Under the pieces are notes generated by a model. That model made no database searches. It was not told the origin of the DNA and saw only the letters and a list, made by a program, of their open reading frames with translations. Made by a program: the position numbers and the translations under genes. A stretch of 64,000 nt of DNA from Istiophorus platypterus (Eukaryota; Chordata; Actinopteri; Istiophoriformes; Istiophoridae): the NCBI GenBank assembly GCA_016859345.1, contig CM029126.1, forward strand, positions 8,203,527 to 8,267,526. The letters run 5' to 3'. This document shows, one piece after another, positions 1-13,100 of this stretch (position 1 is the stretch's first letter; each line of letters starts with the position of its first letter).

Positions 1-590
1 GGAGTTGGATGGGGACCGTCAGTGGACAGCCATTTTTCAGAGATGTTCACTTTGGTTCAAGCAAGGGCCCTGGCTCCCTAAGCCATTCCTGCGCTGTCTT
101 GGCTGTGCGCTCAGGGTCGTTGTCCTATTGGAAGACGAACTTTTCGGTCAGAGTCAGGCTTTGGGCGATGTGGATTAGGTTGTTTTTTTATTAAGGATAT
201 CTCTGACCAGTTTCCCTGTCCCTGCTGTTGAAACACAGCCCCACACCATGATGCTGCCGCCACTATGCTACGCTGTTGGGATGTTATCTAGTTTCTCACA
301 GTCTGAGAGTCCTTCAGGTGCTTTTTTTGCAAACTCTAAGTGGCTTTCATGTGTCTTTGACTGAGGAGAGGCTTCCATCTGGCCACTCTGCTATAAAGCC
401 CAAATCTTGTTGCAGTGATTGTTTTCCTTCAAGAAGGATCTCCCATCTCTGTACACACTTACCAATACCCCTTTCCCCTAATTGGACGCCTTCGGAAGGG
501 TCCTGATTGTTCTAAACTTCTCCCATTTAAGAATCATGGAGGCCACTGAGTTTTTGGGAACCTTTGATGCAGCAGAATGTTTTTGCAGAT
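1..590 (-). mobile_element. Tc1/mariner-like DNA transposon remnant (truncated by window edge)
   Basis: Read on the minus strand, bases near 240-275 encode H-S-G-G-S-I-M-V-W-G, the conserved Tc1-type transposase block that precedes the second catalytic Asp. The surrounding sequence (for example 'gtcagtggacagcc', 'agggtcgttgtcct', 'gagagtccttcaggtgc', 'atggaggccactgag') fits, from memory, the high-copy Tc1-like repeat common in fish genomes. It carries many frameshifts and stops and so cannot encode an active transposase. Its outer end lies beyond the window, so the terminal repeat cannot be judged. Similarity weakens after about base 590. Confidence 0.75.
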
Positions 591-807
591 AAACAACGTA
601 TGAAAGCCAGCAGAGCCCCGTGTCCAGGGGTGGGAACATCCACGACCAGCGCTAACTACTCAACTGCATGACATCCGATGTTTAACCCTTTGAGGCATAG
701 ACTATCTGATTTCACGTGTCGTCTCTTTAAGCAGATGTGCGAAAATTATATCTGTTGCTCCATGTTGTAAATAGTCACATTTCATTTTTTGCTCAAATGC
801 AGCATAA

Positions 808-843
<36 letters not shown>

Positions 844-2285
844 TTCTGCTTAAGTGTCTGTCAGAAGAGGCTGTAAAGTCTCCGCATGTTGGACACAGAT
901 GGAGACACACATTCACACGCTCTGAAAGACATAAACATCTAGAGATATAACACAGCTGTGCACTTAAATCAATTATTGCAAATACGTTTTTTAACAATTG
1001 AATACCCTGCTACCAGTAAAGTACACAAACACAGTGCGATGGCAATACCGCCGTGTACAGACATCTGGAAATATGGATTGTTGTCATGCACGTCCAGCTG
1101 GACAAATGCAGCCCTTTTCCAGTGAGGGTAAATACGTAATGCTCTCTGAGGTAATTAAGCAGGAACATTGCATATGTCTGAACAATCATTTGTTTGAACC
1201 ACACATGGATTCAGGATGGTCGTTCTCAAGGCCAGCTGGTTGTGGTTTATGGCGACAAAGCATCTGTGGAACTTTGACCCCTGAGATCTCTGGGCTTTTC
1301 CACGTAGCTTGACATGTTGGGAGAGAGGGGTGTAATGACTCGGTCGAGACACAGATGGGTGGGAAAGCTTGCTCGGTACGCAGTTTTTTTCTTCTGAGTT
1401 AGTCATTACGGAGTTTTCGTCTTTAGTAACCACTTACTGACTGAAACAGGTCTATAAGCCTGAGCCCCTAATTCACAGGTGTACGACTTCATTTCCTTTA
1501 GTGGGAGCCACTTTTGCACATCAAAATCATCCTAGTAAAATGTGGACCCAAAATATACAAGTGTGTGTCTCTGAGGAATGTGTATGTAAAAAAAGACAAC
1601 AAAAAAAACCAAGATGATTCTCCAGTATTTCATAGGGACTTTGCTTTCAACATTTGCATATGCCATCATCACAAATTTAATCCAATAGGTCTGTCAAGGC
1701 CTGCTTATGATGAGCTTTCCATGTGTATCTGCGTGTATATTTTGGCAGGCATAACGTGATCTCTAATGGAATTAATGCCCCGCTCAAAAGGGTGTCTGTG
1801 TGTTCAAAGGCCTGAGGGCCTGAGGTGAGGCGGGGGAAATCAGCAGAGCAGCCCACAGGGTCCTGCGGCGCTGTCAGTGTCAGCAGGAGCCTTCCTGTTT
1901 GAGCATGTCCACCCCGGTCTGGTCCAAAACCCTGACTCACCGCGAGACTGAGGTGGTTCAGGCGCACAGAGAGTCGATTATTCTTTACTCCGTCCGTTCT
2001 TAGTACAGGTTTCACTCTCTGTAGCCCGAGACCACATCATGTAGGAGCACATGCAGACGGCTGGCACAGAAGTGCAACTGCACAATTTTCTGCAAATTGT
2101 CTCGTCCTCATCTGGTAAAGAAATATGCAGAGGCCAACAAAGAGGAACATTCAGTATTATGTCCTCTTAAGTCCAGAATAAAATATGCTGCTCCTACTGC
2201 TCACTTTAGTTTTATTTGTTGAGAAAGTGCTCCACCCGGTGGCTATGAAAGGAAATATGGGAACACACAGACATGACAGTTGAAT
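591..2285. other. Intergenic DNA downstream of stk40
   Basis: I see no exon with usable splice sites on either strand. It holds a (GT)n tract at about 810-840 and otherwise unique-looking sequence. The short open frames here show no recognisable domain. Confidence 0.5.
810..840. repeat. (GT)n microsatellite
   Basis: About 15 perfect GT units. Open frames crossing it read poly-(T-H) and are artefacts. Confidence 0.95.
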
Positions 2286-2289
2286 GTTT

Positions 2290-5200
2290 CCATATCAAAG
2301 TTTATTGCTGACATGCATGTAGAGATCTGATGAAGTAGAAAAATATGTTTTTTATACAAACGTGTTTTCATCTGTACAATTACGCAGTTTTATGTATCTA
2401 GATGCCCATGTCCGACCAAGCAGCTTACAACACATTGTCCCATTGGGTTTAAACTACACCACATTTCATATCATACACTAAGTTTCCAGTTGAAACGGTC
2501 AGTGATATATTGTTATATACTGACGAATTAATAACTTTAGAACCAGGGGGAAGAAATCAGGAAAAAAATAAAATCTTGAAAACTAATAAAAAAATTGTCC
2601 TACTTATCCAACTAGGGGGTATAGAAAATATCATTCTTGCGCTGAATTAATTTTTAGGACGCAAATTAGCAAATTATCCTAAAATTCTGCATTCAATTCT
2701 CTGGCACACCTTGCGAGTTCAAAATCATGCAACAGTCACATGTTTTACATTGAGTTAACCTCACACTATTTCCATGCTTTTCAGTCCACATCGCAGTCTA
2801 CCAATACAACTCTGTAAAACAAACATTGAACGTGGTACAATCCACTAGCTAGAAAGTGAAACACTTTTTGTTTTTTTTTTGGGGGGGGGCAGATAATAAG
2901 ATCTACATCAAAGGTGTATTAAACTTCTAGTCACTATTCCATCATGGGGCATCGTGGAACGTGGCCTAAGATGTTACCACAGACGATCACTTAATGTCAG
3001 CATTCAGCGATGGCTACGGTGTTCATGAAACACCCTCCTCTGATGAACAACCTAGACTACTAGAATACTGCTGTATACCTACTGTATTCACATTGAGGTG
3101 GGAGAAAGCTGACAGCTCTCTTTACATACTATTTTAGCCTCCAGATGTGGTGGTTGATGGCCAACGTGGCCTATAATGCACGTCAATTATTATGTGTTGA
3201 AACAGAGTTGGTATCTCACTGGGTGGAACTACATACAATATGACTGCCGCAGTCATGATGGTACATTATTTACATACTGACCAGAGAGTGCAGCCTCGTG
3301 TGGGGGTATAGGGGTAATGATTGGGGGGGGGGGGGGGGGGCTACAAAAACCCTCCTGTGAATAAAGATAATGTGCGAGTATCATTTTGTAAAATCAGAAC
3401 TATGCAAAAGTCAGTCTTGTTATTAGTGTAGCTTAAGTTGACCACAGACTTAGTGGCAAAATGGCAAGAAGATTATTTAGGAATCCAAAAAGGAAAAACA
3501 TAAAGATGCTACTCGTTCATGACTGGGGCTGGAAGGATCACAATGAGAAGTAGAGTCAATGTTGGAGCTAACAACACTTCTTAAAGCTGTGTGAGCAAAG
3601 AGGTTTGGGGCTTGTTTCACTGACACAACTTACACGTAGTATTAGTCTATGAAACTTAAAAGATACTTTCATTTAAAAAGAAACTCTGACTATGACCAAT
3701 GTCTGTGATACAAGCCCCAGTGGGTTTGTTTGTTTTTTTTTTGGAGGAGTGGGGGTTGTCTACACAAGTGAATAAATAAATCAACATGAAATTACAAGAA
3801 AAAGTAGATGTAAAGACATTTGGAAATATTCCAGAGCGTATTTTCATGCAATCAGTTTGAATATAAATAGGAAGAAATCTAGAGCCTGAAGCAGGTACCA
3901 ATACACAAAGGCAAGTTGCAGTGTACAAATGCCTAACAGTCACTGGTTAGTAGCTTTGCCATGGTTTGAAGAAACACTTTGATAAAAGAGAAGAACGCAT
4001 CAACAGCCAAGAAGACCCAGCAACTAAACTTAAACCCTATGAGTTTGTATTTTCATTTCTCTATGAAATATTACAGTATCGATTACCAGCCACCAGCTTG
4101 TCTCTCAGAGATACTATATAGCGAGATAATACAAGCATGTACAAGGTGACTGGAGAGAGGGCTTGAGAATGGCAATAGATATGTGAAATTTTCCAATCAT
4201 AAGAAAGCATTCATGACCATCGCTAAAACATTTAGTCAGGCCCTGTCTTCGCAAAGCCTGCTCTGGTTTTCACAGTGTCTGCCACTGAGGCAGGCCAGAT
4301 AACAACACAAAGATTGGAGGATAGCTTAAAATGTCTGAGACTGTCAGAGGTTATAGGCTCGACAGGCCTGCAGACTCTTATTATGCCTGGCCCAAAAAAG
4401 AAAAAAAAAAAAGGAAAAAAAAAAAGTACACACTCATAGATACTGCAGACATATCTAAGCATATAATGACAGTTCACATTCATACTGAAAAACACTTGTC
4501 CCATGACCTGTCTTGATAAAGAGAAACAGGGAAGTTGGAATACCTGGAAGCCATTTGATTCTGAATGAGGCTGTGGGTATGAGTTTCCTTGGCTAACAGT
4601 AATTTTAAGACATGTTTTTGGCAATAGAAACATGACAGTGCCTGACCTTCAGTGTAGTGGCACTGAGGAAGCGTTACCATCAATATGCCTTGGCAGGGAG
4701 GATCCAACAGTTTTTCTCATTCAGTTCTTGGCATTGTGACTTCCAGGTACCTCACACTAGCTGCCTAGATGCTAAAAATAGATTTCCACAGGGGTGAGCA
4801 AAGCAGGAGACAATGCATTCTGTAAATACCAAAGGATGCTTGTACTTTGATATTCAATATCTTCAAAGCAAAAGGAGGGAAATGCTACTTATTATGGTAA
4901 ATATGATAAAAAGCTTATTCAAATTTTTTCAAAACCACTGAAAAGGTTTCAAAGCATTATCACTCCAACAGAAAACATTAATGCTTTATGTCACTGGTGG
5001 CATCAAGACTCCATTGTTACAATCCCTTGTCTCAGAACAGTGAGCATGGTTTACCAACAGAGAAGAGAGACAGAGAGGTAGATTGATTTGAAGTCAGAGT
5101 TACAGACGGAGCAGTCTGGATCACTTTGATACAGGAAAACAGTAGAGAGGAAGTGGAAGGGGTGAGAGGCGGAGGGTGGAATGGAGGTATAGAGAAGTGA

Positions 5201-5767
5201 CAGCTATGATCAGGTGATCTTACTTGAGGCAATTTCATTAACCACTGGGAAGAGAAAGGGTTGCTACATGATTCTGGTCCTGTATTGCTCAGGGGATCCA
5301 GAGTTGATGGGTAAAGTGTTACAGCAGGGGGATCTCAGAGGGGGAGGAGGAGAAGGAGGAATAATGGGTTAAATAGTCTCTTCAACACTCCAGGCGGAGC
5401 CTCATGTTAGCCCCGTGTGTGACTGTGCCATTAGGTTTATTGCACAGTGAGATCTGACTGTGGGTGACCTGAGGGCAAAGAACCTTTGGATCAGATCTTC
5501 CTCCAGGCCTTTCCATATTTCACTAGAGGATCCAGACATGAGGAGTTGAGTTCTTGGTTGGCAGTTTGTTCTAGTGCCCTCCTCATGCCTTCTCCACTTA
5601 GCTTGCCCAAAGCCCATCTATGTATTGGGCCCTCTGTACCCTGATTCGGGCTGGGCCCCATGTATGAAAGTTTAGCTCTGGGGCTTACCCTCCTCCATCC
5701 TCTCTGGACTCCGCATGTCTCTTTACTCCCTCAGGAGACCAGAGAGGCCGGGATGGGCGATTGGGGA
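2290..5767 (-). other. stk40: stk40 3' untranslated region
   Basis: About 3.5 kb between the stk40 stop codon (5768-5770) and the distal AATAAA signal has no splice-compatible coding sequence. It contains an 18-nt G run at 3323-3340 (a C run in the transcript), A-rich tracts near 4390-4425 and a match to the Pumilio consensus on the transcript strand (TGTAAATA at 3274-3267). The length is inferred from the signal position, not from transcript data. Confidence 0.6.
2301..2306 (-). terminator. stk40: stk40 poly(A) signal AATAAA
   Basis: The plus strand reads tttatt, so the minus strand has AATAAA inside GTCAGCAATAAACTTTG. It is placed to end the stk40 message near base 2285. I chose it because it is the most distal canonical signal before the intergenic stretch. 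Upstream AATAAA-like sites within the A/T-rich UTR could give shorter forms. Confidence 0.6.
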
Positions 5768-8700
5768 CTACTTCCGGAGGAAACGTTGTGCCAGGATGGC
5801 AGCATCTAGTGGGCTGACAGGCTGGGCGTCGTGGCCCAGACGCCTTACAGGTGGGATGCTGCCAAACTGGCGCTTGGTAAGAAAGCTCTTGGCCTCATGG
5901 ATAGTGTTCTTCTCTTCAGCCAGCAGCAGCTGCTGGCGCATGTAGTTCTCAAACTCATATTGTGAAGACTCTTCTATCACCTTGGCCTTAGGGAGGAAAA
6001 TGTATTCTGTTCAATATGCTGAAGTATCTTAATGAAATCAACACAACCTCTAAGTATATCTGAGAAGTAAAGTAGACATGATGCAAAAACACATCAAAGA
6101 GGTGAATCATATCACCACATAATTACAAATATTTACATCTGCCTATTAACAATTGTTAATGCTCTATCTTAAGTATCTCTGTTCTAGCAAGTATGGATTT
6201 ATCCAACAGGTTCCATATTCAGACCTCAGACGTCCGGTTTCTTGAATAATTTACCTCTTGCAGATGTTCTGGGTGATTGATCTGGTCATCAATATCTGGC
6301 ACCACCTGCAGAGGGCCACTCAATGATGAAACAGATTGCCTGTCATTAGGAACACAGGGATGACAATTAACAACACTGAGGTTGTCAGTTTGGCTGAGAA
6401 CAGCATACTTGTATATGCACGTGATTCAAATACGTACAAAATCAGATAATGATTGCAAAGTCAAATAGTAGAAACTCATGGCAGCTAGCAGTAGAAATAA
6501 TTGAAATGTATCAAAAATTAATTTGTGTAAAATGTCTAAGCCCTTTGATTATAAAGACAAGAATTTTTTTTTCTAAAAAGGCCAGCAGGGGGAGCAATTA
6601 CCATGAGGCAATGATGGCACTGAGCGACTCCAGCACCTCTCCTGCAGTCAGCCTCTGCTGAGGGTCCAGCACCAGCAGCTTTCGGATTAGGCACACAGTG
6701 TTCTCTGACACACGACCATCCCTGTGAGGAGGTGGAGGGAACAGGCAGGGACAGTTTTATTAGTAAAATGTGACTAATGTAAGTCACAAGTCCCAGAGTC
6801 ATTACTGAAAGATTATACTGTCATTGCTTTAAGTCCAACTGACTATGAAAATGTGGTAAAGTCTCAGCAAATACTTTTCACTAAAAAGTATTTTTAAGAT
6901 ACATTTCACTCGAGGGGAAAATCTGGCAAACTTGCTGTCAGTATAACCACAGTTAGCTTCAATCAGTCTTACAGAATCCAGAAAGAATGAATAATGGATT
7001 AATGTTAACCAGTACAAACCGTGTGTTTATAATTTGCTATGGCTGTTGTCAGAGCAGTTAAATTACAATGCTTTGAATACATTTCCACTAACTTTTAAAC
7101 TGACCGGACAAATACTCACTCCGGTATGGAGTACTCAGCAGCCTTGATCTTGCGGAAGAGCTCTTGAGGTATGCTGTCATAAAAGGGGAACTGGCCATAC
7201 AGCATGGTGAACAGGACCACACCAAGAGCCCACATGTCACTGGGTTTACCGCGGTACGGCCGACCTGGACACAGGGAAAAGGGAGGATCAGGATGTGTGT
7301 TTGAAACAAGCAAGGGTGATCAACCCCTTAACAAGTTCAATTCCTGTCAAGTCACCAGGTCTAATAATTAACGAGATGAGCAAACAAAAACAAGCAATGA
7401 CTCCATATCTGTTATTTTTCCTAGAAATTTCCAGCACACTGCCGACTTTGAAAATGGGGGAACGGTTTTTATGACAAACACTGAGCCACCAAATCCGCTG
7501 TGGATCAGTAATGAATAAACTGGAGATGGTGAGGATGGAGCATCATGGCTGTGCATGACCATAGGCAGTGTTGTTATAGTCAGACAGGCAGCAGCAACAG
7601 CAGCAGGCAATTATGTTAAAGCTTGCCACACACACACGCACACACACGCACGCACACGCACGCACACGCACGCACACGCACGCACACGCACGCACACGCA
7701 CGCACACACACGCACACAGACAGGGAATGGGAGGGGATGTGGGGTAGAAGGGAGTAGTTTCCCTCCAGTGAGTCATCAGTGTGTGAGTCACTGAGGCTCT
7801 GTTTAATTGTGTTCCTGTCACGTTATGCTGATATACATGCCTGAGTTTTATCTACAGAATGGCTGGAGGTAAAGGATTACTGTTAGAAATTATCAGGAAA
7901 TCAATCATTAAATGGAAAGAACTGGGGTCTACTATGGAAATCGACTTGATTGGTGTGCAGTGCTCATGTTTGCACATTTGCTTGACAAATGAGCATTGTG
8001 AAGCTGAACAATAAAAATGGATTTTAGCTTTTTTCAGACAGTGTTTCACGTAGAGAGGAAAGCTGCCCTCTCTGCAGAAAAAAAAAATTGTGAAAATGCA
8101 ATATCATCATGATAACACAGTCAGAAAGAAAGAAAGAAAAGGCAATTCCTTGCTTCTGTCAGTCCGAGATTGCAACATAACATCTTTCTTGTTGCTTAAT
8201 AACCGGAAAATCAAACACAAGACTGACTGCTAAACCTTACGCAATGGTCTAAAAAAGCATCCCAGGATCCCAACTGGGGCCGTTTCAACAAGGGTCACTC
8301 TTCTAATTAGAACTCTGTCATTTTGGGAAATACATTTGACAATTGTGTTTTACTTCTAGTTTATTCCCTTCACAATCCTACTTAACTTTCAACAGTGGAC
8401 AGTGGCAAATCGAAGACAGTGAGGACGATTTTCACACCTGTGCACACATAGACAATGGCTGCAAAAACAAGGTGTGATTGTTGGATTGTCATTTTTTGAA
8501 AGCGACAAAAACTGGCTTATGCACAGATCTCATTGCTAAATGTCAGAAACAAGATTTTCAGCATTATTCAGACTGTCTGGAAGCACCATGTATGATGTAC
8601 ATATTGTCCTTTCATGCATGCAACATATTGGTTTTTCACATACCACTTAATACATCAGGACTGATGTAGGCTGGACTTCCTCTCTGGTCTTTCAGCAGGT

Positions 8701-10136
8701 CGTCCTCACTCACCAGATGTTTACCCAGGCAGAAGTTGGTAATAGTGATTCGGTGAGTCCTGTAAGCACACAAACATTCAAAACACAGCCGATCAATACC
8801 TGAATTTTGGATCAAATAAGGACGAGTATTTCTTAACCCCCCCCCCCCCCCGAGAATTCTCTACTTTATAAAATCACTGCAAATACAAGCAAAACAGTCT
8901 TACTCATCATAACTAAATGTAAGTCCTGAATGCGAAACACTACACTCTCACAGCCCAAAGCATGAAGTAAACAGAAGATGACAGAGACAGAGAGAATTTG
9001 CTAGCATGCCTTGTTGTTTTAATAATCTCATGGTTCACTTAGCCTTTAAAATATATCAGTATCTCATGACTGCCAGATGCAAAACAGAGTATGCAGTATC
9101 TCACGGGGGGGGGGGGGGTCCATGTCTGTATGTTACACTCTCATCAATCAATTTCTCTAATTATAAACAAAACCTTGTACTTTCAGGAGGTTCCCCATCT
9201 ACATAATACTTCCACAATTTCCTAAAAAAATGTCTTTAATTCAGTAGATCCTTCTGTGTACGGTAAACCTCTGCAACCTCTGTGGTTAACAACTGCAGAT
9301 GGTCATCTAAATTGTTTAAAATCTATAACAACCACAAATTAAAAGATCTACAGATGACTGTTTTTGACATAAGGGAGTCTAAAGCACTGTATTACAGGTT
9401 TACTGTATATGAATTTCTCTTAAAATGTATTTCATGATCTTATCTCCCTCCTGTGTTCTTATTTTTGTACCTTCCTATAAAAACTTTATGCAATGCTCTC
9501 CATAAAGTGAGTTTATTATCACTATCATCATCATCATTTTAGCTGGTATCTTCCAGGCCTAATATATTATGAGAACAAGACCACCCCAGACAAGCTGACG
9601 GTACAAAGCCTGAGAGGACCCAATCCTTTTTACCAGGGATGGTTGATTAATTTGCTTTGTGTGGAAACAATGTGGGACTATAAAGATTTTTTCTCTGAGT
9701 CATCAAGGTAAAGTTAGTTTTCTTGTGCCAGAGTGAAACCTCGCCAAAGGACTATGGACTGTGCTATATCTCCTTTTCTTTTAGTAGAGAAAGAAAATAA
9801 AAAAAGCCACACTTGACAAACATATGAGTCAACCTGTGGCTTGGGATAATTGTCTCGATGACTAAGCCTGCATGGTGATGGGCTGGCAAATGAATATATA
9901 AAGCTCAAGAAGATTTAAAATTTGTACACAAATGCACAACTTCAAGAGCACCCACGCAATCACGCCCATGCTGAACATGCACCAACACAAACGCACTCAA
10001 AGCACACGGGTGCATGCAAAGTAGCCACAGTTCTAGTGCCTTGGTCCTCTCTAGATCACGCTTCTCAAACACATCCGCTTTCTAAAAAGCCTGAGGTCAA
10101 CAGCTTCCCCTATTCTCTCTCACTTTCACACCCTGC

Positions 10137-10179
<43 letters not shown>

Positions 10180-13100
10180 AACAAATCCCCCCATTACAGC
10201 GTCCAGAGCCAATTCCTGTCAAACACTCAATTTTCAACCAAATGCTGCAATCTCGATCTTAGGACATTTATTCCACATAATTTCCAGCTCCTTATGTGAT
10301 TCAGCAGCTCCAACAGCTTTTGTGACCCAAGTCTCTATAACCACATAGCGGCCTTGTGATCCTCAGAAGGACGGGTCAGAGGAACAGAGTGTGATCCTTC
10401 AAGGACCCTTAATATAAAAGCTTCCATTATGGAGGAGTCTGTCCTTTTGTCTGTGTGCATCACGACCCAGGTTTCTATTCTTGCACCGGAGATTGGGTAA
10501 ATGAAATTGCATGTTTGCCTCGTGAGGCAAGGGTCCCTGCGGACTGACGAGAGACCACACCGTCTCTGCTTCCTGGTCATGTGACCCCGGGTAAGTCAGG
10601 AAACCAGAAACCCAAAGCCCTGGTGACTTTTCCTCCCTCCCCACAACATTTTGCTGAAAATACACCAGCTGACGATAAAGGAGGTTAAAGACAGGGCAAC
10701 TTCTACAGAGACAAGAAAATTTCATTTTTCAGAACTGACAGGAACTGGTGATGGTATGCATATTTGCATCATGGCTAATGTTTGTGTAATACCATTATGT
10801 TTCTCATGTATCATTATGTTTCTCAAGACAGATGTTTTTTGTTTTGTTTCCCGTGCCATGGGAACCCTTTCCCCATTTTCTGCTGTTAATGCTTCGATCC
10901 CTGCTATTTCATTTCCGAAAAACACAGTTGAGAAATTTCACAGTAAGTCAGTAGTGGTAATTCAGCCAACTGACAGGAGCTGACAGGAACACACTGAAGA
11001 AAAAAGGAGGGGAAACTAACAAGAAAATCACCTTGCTATTGTGTATGTCTATTAATGGCTATGTCCCCTTAGAAGTACAAAAAAAATGTAGGTAGTCAAT
11101 ACAGCTATGACATACATCGTCAACGATCCTGCAGATTGATTTATGACATCCTGCTTTCATAACAGCTGGCTCTGCAAGAGGAAATCGCATTATTCTTGCA
11201 TAAACTGCGGAGCTTGTTGATGGCATCGGTGCTTTTCCCAGAGCGATGACAAGCAGCAGGGGATGAGATTTTAGGATCAGTCTACCTCTAAATTGACCGC
11301 TTCTCTCCAATACTGACTGTACATGCACACACATAAAGGATAGAGTGGCAGAGGAAACAGGCAAGCGAGCAAAGTATTATGCATAGATGAGGAGAGAAAA
11401 GTGAAAAGAAAAAAAAGGGGTATGACAAATGGGATAATACAAAGACAACACAGGCAGGAAAGGGATTGGGGTGTAAAACAGAAAAGAGAAAAAGCAGAGT
11501 AGGGTAAATAAATGATGACTGTGTGTGTGCACATGTATGTATGTGTGTGTGTGTGTGTGTGTGTGTGACGTGCAATGCGGTGTGAGTCAGCTCTGAGCTA
11601 TGGGGCCCTTGGCAGGCCTCTCCTTTGTCTCCAGCTGGGACGGAGTGTTCTGCCTGTCTGCTTTTCTCCCCACTACCCTCCTCCCCTGGTCAAAACCCTC
11701 TCCTGTTTCATCACCACCACAAGTGCTGCTGATGCCGCTGCTGCTGCTGCTGCAGGTGGTGGTGGGGGCAATGGGTGCTGCTGCCTGAGATGCAGAGTGT
11801 TGATGTGGTAAAAAGATAAGCCAGAAACATGACTTATCACAGCACAAACTTAGAAATATACATCATGTACAAGAAGTCCCTGAACAGTCTGTGGGACAAC
11901 TCATTTGTGTGTGATGCAAGAATATGAGATGTTTAGATGTGAAGGTATGCAAGAGCAAATGTAGATGAAGAGAGAGTTTACCAGTGTTAGTCATGTCATT
12001 CAGGATTTAGCAGATGAGTCTCCAAGAATGTGTTCATGTATACCATATACCAGGATCAATGCAAAAGTCTGGAAAAGTTTCTTTAAACTTGGACAAATTC
12101 ATAATAAAAAGCAAATAGCAGCTAAAATAGCAGTACTCTCTCCCAGAGAAAGAGTGGCTTTCAACCCCTGAATACATGCACACCATTTCTAAGTACTAAG
12201 TACGTAGGGTGTTTGGACAGGGTTTTACAGATGAGTAGTTTTCCATTCTGCAAGGCCTATCTGAGCTGCAGCACTCAGTGACCTGAGGTGCACTCAACAG
12301 AGTCCTGTGTGCTATGTAACACTGCTCATGGCCCCCGACCCCAAACACTCTCCCACTGAGAACAAAGCAGTGGCATATTCTTTGCTCTCTTTTGCACGAG
12401 AGTACAGTTCACTTTATGCTTCCAAAAAAATCCAGCCATGGGGAATGAATCATCATCCTTTATTCAACACACAGGCACAGAACCAGAATAAGGCAGAGGA
12501 GAGTTAGGCTTTAGGTTCCTGCGACTGATCTCACTCTTGGTCTGAGAATGTGACCTCTGCTTGAGTTTAAAAGCCAAATGCACACTGAGTACAAGCTGCT
12601 GGGGCCTGCCCAGGCCTCTCACACGCATGAGCAGAGACAGAATGACTTAGTGCCAGGCTAAAATGACATGACCTGGTATTATGAGGGTTTTAGCTAGCCA
12701 ACTGATTGACAAGGCCTATTGCGTGAATGAGCTCTAGCTTACCGTTTGTTCAGCACCATGTTTCCCAGCTTGAGGTCTCTGTGCACAATGTTTTTCTGCA
12801 GGCAGGAAAGAGAGAAGAAAAAAAATCTTTGGTCATGTCGTTCCCAGGGAATCATTGGTAACAAAAACAATCAGTTTGTTTCTGGGAGTGGCACATTAAC
12901 ATGGGAAATGAGTAATCAGAAAGGATTTACAACTAGTAAACAATAAAGTAATTTCTCCTTCAGTTGACAAAAAGCACTGCGGTTTCCAAGTTTTCTTCAT
13001 TGATGAAAATAGAAAAGAATCTGTTTTCTAGTATGATCTTGATGGAGGGTACATAACACTAACCTAAACTCACCTTATGAAGGGCCTCCACCACACGCAC

